Part shown: piece by piece, positions 61,596 through 64,000 of the stretch
How the letters are laid out: every line of letters starts with the position of its first letter
How positions within the stretch are numbered: the stretch's first letter is position 1
Source of the DNA: Nocardiopsis terrae
GTDB lineage: Bacteria > Actinomycetota > Actinomycetes > Streptosporangiales > Streptosporangiaceae
DNA length: 64,000 nucleotides
Direction of reading: 5' to 3'
Assembly (NCBI RefSeq): GCF_014651695.1
Contig: NZ_BMXJ01000003.1
Coordinates: 27,046 to 91,045 of the forward strand
Program-made: the position numbers and the translations under genes
Notes under the pieces: generated by a model
Seen by the model: the letters and a program-made list of their open reading frames with translations, nothing else
Databases searched by the model: none
What the model was told of the DNA's origin: nothing

Positions 61596-62048
61596 CTAGC
61601 CCCGGCCCCCCGACCGCGCTTCTTGATTCCTGATCGGTCTGGTGACCTGTTTGGCCACGCACGGCAGCATCCCCGCCGTCTCGTCCGCGGACCGGAGCCT
61701 GTAGGCGCTGGGCGGCATCCCGACCAGCTCGGTGAAGCGGGTGCTGAAGGTGCCCAGGGAGGAGCAGCCGACCTCGAAGCACACCTCGGTGACGCTGAGG
61801 TCGCCGCGGCGCAGCAGCGCCATCGCGCGCTCGATGCGCCGCGTCATCAGGTAGGAGTAGGGCGATTCGCCGTAGGCGCGCCGGAACTCGCGGCTGAGGT
61901 GCCCCGCCGAGATGTGCGCGTCCCGGGCCAGGGCCTCGACGTTCAGTGGTAGCGCGTACTCGCGGTCGATCCGGTCGCGTACGCGGCGCAGCCGGGCGAG
62001 GTCGCCCAGGTGCTGCTCGGTGGTGGGTCTGCTGGTCACCCGGGCCAT
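61596..62048 (-). CDS. AraC-family transcriptional regulator, DNA-binding domain only
   Basis: The 150-residue protein is essentially an AraC helix-turn-helix pair: LNVEALARDAHISAGHLSREFRRAYGESPYSYLMTRRIERAM and LSVTEVCFEVGCSSLGTFSTRFTELVGMPPSAYR. It lacks a sensor domain and ends in a short basic tail. It lies directly upstream of the VOC gene and probably controls that operon. The long hairpin at 62116-62177 lies 68 bases before its start. Confidence 0.9.
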   Translation of the reverse strand: MARVTSRPTTEQHLGDLARLRRVRDRIDREYALPLNVEALARDAHISAGHLSREFRRAYGESPYSYLMTRRIERAMALLRRGDLSVTEVCFEVGCSSLGTFSTRFTELVGMPPSAYRLRSADETAGMLPCVAKQVTRPIRNQEARSGGRG

Positions 62049-62115
62049 CGTGCCATGCCGTCCCGGCCTCCTCCAGTGTCCGGCCCGGGGCGGCGGTCCC
62101 GGGTCCCTTTTCTCG

Positions 62116-62177
62116 CGGTGATCTTGCTACCAGGGGCTACTTCGGCGCCGAAATCGCCCCTGGTAGCAAGATCACCG
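62116..62177. repeat. 62-nt near-perfect hairpin with nested palindrome
   Basis: Two perfect 22-bp arms (62116-62137, opening CGGTGATCTTGC, and 62156-62177) enclose 18 bases. These contain a second perfect palindrome, TTCGGCGCCGAA (62141-62152). It lies downstream of arsC and upstream of the AraC gene, both on the minus strand. It may be a terminator, but it is unusually long and symmetric, so a small repeat element or protein-binding site is possible. Confidence 0.75.
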
Positions 62178-62284
62178 GGGTTGGGGGAGTTCGGAGGCAG
62201 GGAGCGCGAACCGGTGTGAACCGACCGGGGCAGCGGTCTCGGGCCGCCCGAGGCAGCAGCCTCGGGCGGTCACGGCCGAGTGGT

Positions 62285-62695
62285 TCAGCCGGGGAGGAGC
62301 TCGTCGACGAGTTCCGCCACCCGCCCGCGGATGTCGTCGCGGATGGGGCGCACGGCCGCCACGCCCTGACCGGCGGGGTCGGGGAGCGTCCAGTCCAGGT
62401 AGCGCTTGCCGGGGAAGATCGGGCAGGTGTCGCCGCAGCCCATGGTGACGCACACGTCGGAGGTCTCGACCGCGTCGTGGGTGAGGACCTTCGGCCTCTC
62501 GGCGGAGATGTCGATCCCCACCTCGGCCATGGCCTCGACGACCGCGGGGTTGAGTGAGTCCGCGGGGGCCGAGCCCGCCGAACGGACCTCGATCCTGCCC
62601 TCGGACAGGTGGCGCAGCCAGGCCGCCGCCATCTGGGAGCGTCCGGCGTTGTGCACGCAGACGAACAGGACGGACGGCTTGTCGGTTCCGGCCAT
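62285..62695 (-). CDS. arsC: Arsenate reductase, low-molecular-weight phosphatase fold
   Basis: The 136-residue enzyme has the P-loop CVHNAGRSQMAAAWL with the catalytic Cys, and the later MGCGDTCPIFPGKRYLDWTLPDP with the Asp acid and further Cys residues. This matches thioredoxin- or mycothiol-linked ArsC. It reduces arsenate to arsenite for export by the neighbouring Acr3. The ATG at 62695 has GAGG eight bases upstream. It is divergent from arsR-acr3 with the operator between. Confidence 0.92.
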   Translation of the reverse strand: MAGTDKPSVLFVCVHNAGRSQMAAAWLRHLSEGRIEVRSAGSAPADSLNPAVVEAMAEVGIDISAERPKVLTHDAVETSDVCVTMGCGDTCPIFPGKRYLDWTLPDPAGQGVAAVRPIRDDIRGRVAELVDELLPG

Positions 62696-62800
62696 GGTGG
62701 ATGCCTCTGTTCCGGTTCGGGGACGGTGGGTGCTGTCCCGGTCCGACCCCCGGTGGAGCAGGGGGCGCACCCGGGGACACACCGGTGACGGTCGATGGGA

Positions 62801-62820
62801 TAATATCAGCGCATGCTGAT
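62801..62820 (+). promoter_or_regulatory. arsR -10 box and ArsR-type operator over the start codon
   Basis: TAATAT (62801-62806) is a good -10 box only six bases before the ATG at 62813, suggesting a leaderless message. The inverted repeat ATCAGC-GCAT-GCTGAT (62805-62820) covers the -10 edge and start codon, where ArsR would block transcription in the absence of arsenite. Confidence 0.6.
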
Positions 62821-63124
62821 GTCAGTTGATGATGACCTGATGAAGGTCCTGGCCGACCCGCTCCGGATGCGGATCGTCACCCTGCTCGCCCGCGAGACCC
62901 TGTGCACCACGCACCTGACGGCCGAGACGGGCGCACGCCAGACCAACCTGTCCAACCACCTGCGCCTGCTGCGCGAGGCCGGGGTGGTCGAGACCGAGCC
63001 GTGCGGCCGGTTCACCTACTACCGGCTGCGCCCGGAGGTCCTGGAGTCCCTTTCCGCGGGGTTGGCCGACCTGGCGGCCACCGCCCGCGCGACGGGCGCC
63101 GCGCAGAACAGGCGGCCCTGCTGA
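62813..63124 (+). CDS. arsR: ArsR-family metalloregulator
   Basis: The 103-residue repressor has a winged helix (LMKVLADPLRMRIVTLLARETLCTTHLTAETGARQTNLSNHLRLLREAGVV). Cys30 in ETLCTTHL and a later Cys in ETEPCGRFTYYRLR, with a C-terminal Cys, could form the arsenite site, although the classic ELCVCDL motif is absent. The ATG at 62813 or 62819 may be used. Its stop overlaps the acr3 start (TGATG), so both are coupled. It represses the ars genes through the palindrome overlapping its start. Confidence 0.92.
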   Translation: MLMSVDDDLMKVLADPLRMRIVTLLARETLCTTHLTAETGARQTNLSNHLRLLREAGVVETEPCGRFTYYRLRPEVLESLSAGLADLAATARATGAAQNRRPC

Positions 63125-64000
63125 TGGGGCGCCCCGAGACCACCCCCGAGACCACCCCCGGAAGCGCTGACGTCTCCACGGTGGCGAAGCTGTCCACCCT
63201 GGACCGGTTCCTGGCGGTGTGGATCCTGCTCGCCATGGCCGTCGGCCTGGGCCTGGGCCGCCTGGTCCCCGGCCTGAACGAACTCCTGGCCTCGATGGAG
63301 ATCGGCGGGATCTCCCTGCCCATCGCGATCGGCCTGCTGGTGATGATGTACCCGGTCCTGGCCAAGGTCCGCTACGACCGCCTGGACACCGTCACCCGCG
63401 ACCGGCGCCTGCTCGTCACCTCCCTGGTCGTCAACTGGGTCGTCGGCCCGGCGGTGATGTTCGCGCTGGCCTGGATCTTCCTGGCCGACCTGCCCGAGTA
63501 CCGCACGGGCCTGATCATCGTCGGCCTGGCCCGCTGCATCGCCATGGTGATCATCTGGAACGACCTGGCCTGCGGCAACCGCGAGGCCGCCGCCGTCCTG
63601 GTCGCCCTGAACTCGGTCTTCCAGGTGCTGGTCTTCGGCGCCCTGGGCTGGTTCTACCTGGACCTGCTGCCCGGCTGGCTGGGCCTGGACACCGGCGGAC
63701 TCGACGTGTCCCCCTGGCTGATCGCCCTCAACGTGGTGATCTTCCTCGGCATCCCGCTCGTGGCCGGGTTCCTCACCCGCACGCTTGGTGAGCGACGGAT
63801 GGGCCGGGAGCGCTACGAGTCGGCGTTCCTGCCCCGGATCGGCCCCTGGGCGCTGTACGGGCTGCTGTTCACCATCGTGCTGCTGTTCGCCCTCCAGGGG
63901 GAGAGGATCACCAACCAGCCCCTGGACGTGGCCCGCATCGCCGTCCCGCTGCTGGCCTACTTCGTGATCATGTGGTTCGGTACCTTCGCCTTCGGCAAGG
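63124..64000 (+). CDS. acr3: Acr3-type arsenite efflux permease (3' truncated by window)
   Basis: The first 292 residues are present and the gene continues past the window end. It has the Acr3 layout: STLDRFLAVWILLAMAVGLGLGRLVPG, then GLLVMMYPVLAKVRYD, and the catalytic-Cys helix GLARCIAMVIIWNDLACGNREAAAVLVALNSVFQ, followed by further helices. The protein exports arsenite with the proton gradient. The ATG overlaps the arsR stop (TGATG). Confidence 0.93.
   Translation, partial: MGRPETTPETTPGSADVSTVAKLSTLDRFLAVWILLAMAVGLGLGRLVPGLNELLASMEIGGISLPIAIGLLVMMYPVLAKVRYDRLDTVTRDRRLLVTSLVVNWVVGPAVMFALAWIFLADLPEYRTGLIIVGLARCIAMVIIWNDLACGNREAAAVLVALNSVFQVLVFGALGWFYLDLLPGWLGLDTGGLDVSPWLIALNVVIFLGIPLVAGFLTRTLGERRMGRERYESAFLPRIGPWALYGLLFTIVLLFALQGERITNQPLDVARIAVPLLAYFVIMWFGTFAFGK

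Overview
The window looks like chromosomal DNA from a filamentous actinomycete, probably a Nocardiopsis-type genus. This is inferred from very high GC, frequent GTG and TTG starts, DmdR/IdeR-type iron boxes, a Zur box, a rifamycin-associated element and Spo0M-like proteins. No rRNA, tRNA or CRISPR array was recognised.

Region by region: 1-4.4 kb holds the end of a peptide-type ABC ATPase, a NarL-type two-component pair and a Tat-exported PhoX-like phosphatase. 4.5-6.6 kb is a Zur-controlled set of cysteine-free ribosomal proteins (L33, L31, L32), split by a TnpB element that sits directly after a TTGAT overlapping the L31 stop codon. 6.8-20.6 kb is mostly housekeeping: a flippase-like membrane protein, a TipA-like MerR regulator behind a textbook 19-bp-spacer promoter, an acyl-CoA dehydrogenase divergent from aroQ around a TetR-like operator, a YdeP-type molybdoenzyme, and a rifampicin monooxygenase (rox) preceded by an exact rifamycin-associated element. 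21.2-25.3 kb has two tandem Spo0M paralogues, a lipoprotein and two SUKH-like proteins.

25.5-28.9 kb is a cobalamin-riboswitch-controlled uptake operon with a binding protein and two permeases but no ATPase. 29.5-41 kb is an accessory block: a secreted LamG protein and a 2398-residue RHS/YD-repeat polymorphic toxin. The toxin ends in a Hint domain and a small predicted deaminase (YwqJ-like), followed by an AT-richer putative immunity gene and an intact IS630-family element.

42.5-45.3 kb is a secreted GH51 arabinofuranosidase under a perfect LacI-type palindrome. 45.4-50.2 kb is an OmpR-type regulator, a histidine kinase and an MMPL exporter. The kinase frame has no stop codon and runs into the exporter, while matching TCTCAT-N5-TCTCAT boxes precede both the regulator and the exporter. 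50.8-57 kb is an iron/siderophore locus with two iron boxes, two binding proteins, an AraC regulator and a translationally coupled permease-permease-ATPase set. 57-64 kb contains VOC proteins, a secreted VGLFQQR protein, a UvrA-like ATPase, an AraC-VOC pair, a long near-perfect hairpin, and an arsenic locus (arsC divergent from arsR-acr3) that runs off the window.

The strongest candidates for something unusual are the kinase-exporter frame fusion with its duplicated regulator boxes, the RHS-Hint-deaminase/immunity module, the TnpB insertion inside the zinc-starvation ribosomal operon, the RAE-rox unit, and the riboswitch-controlled transporter without an ATPase.
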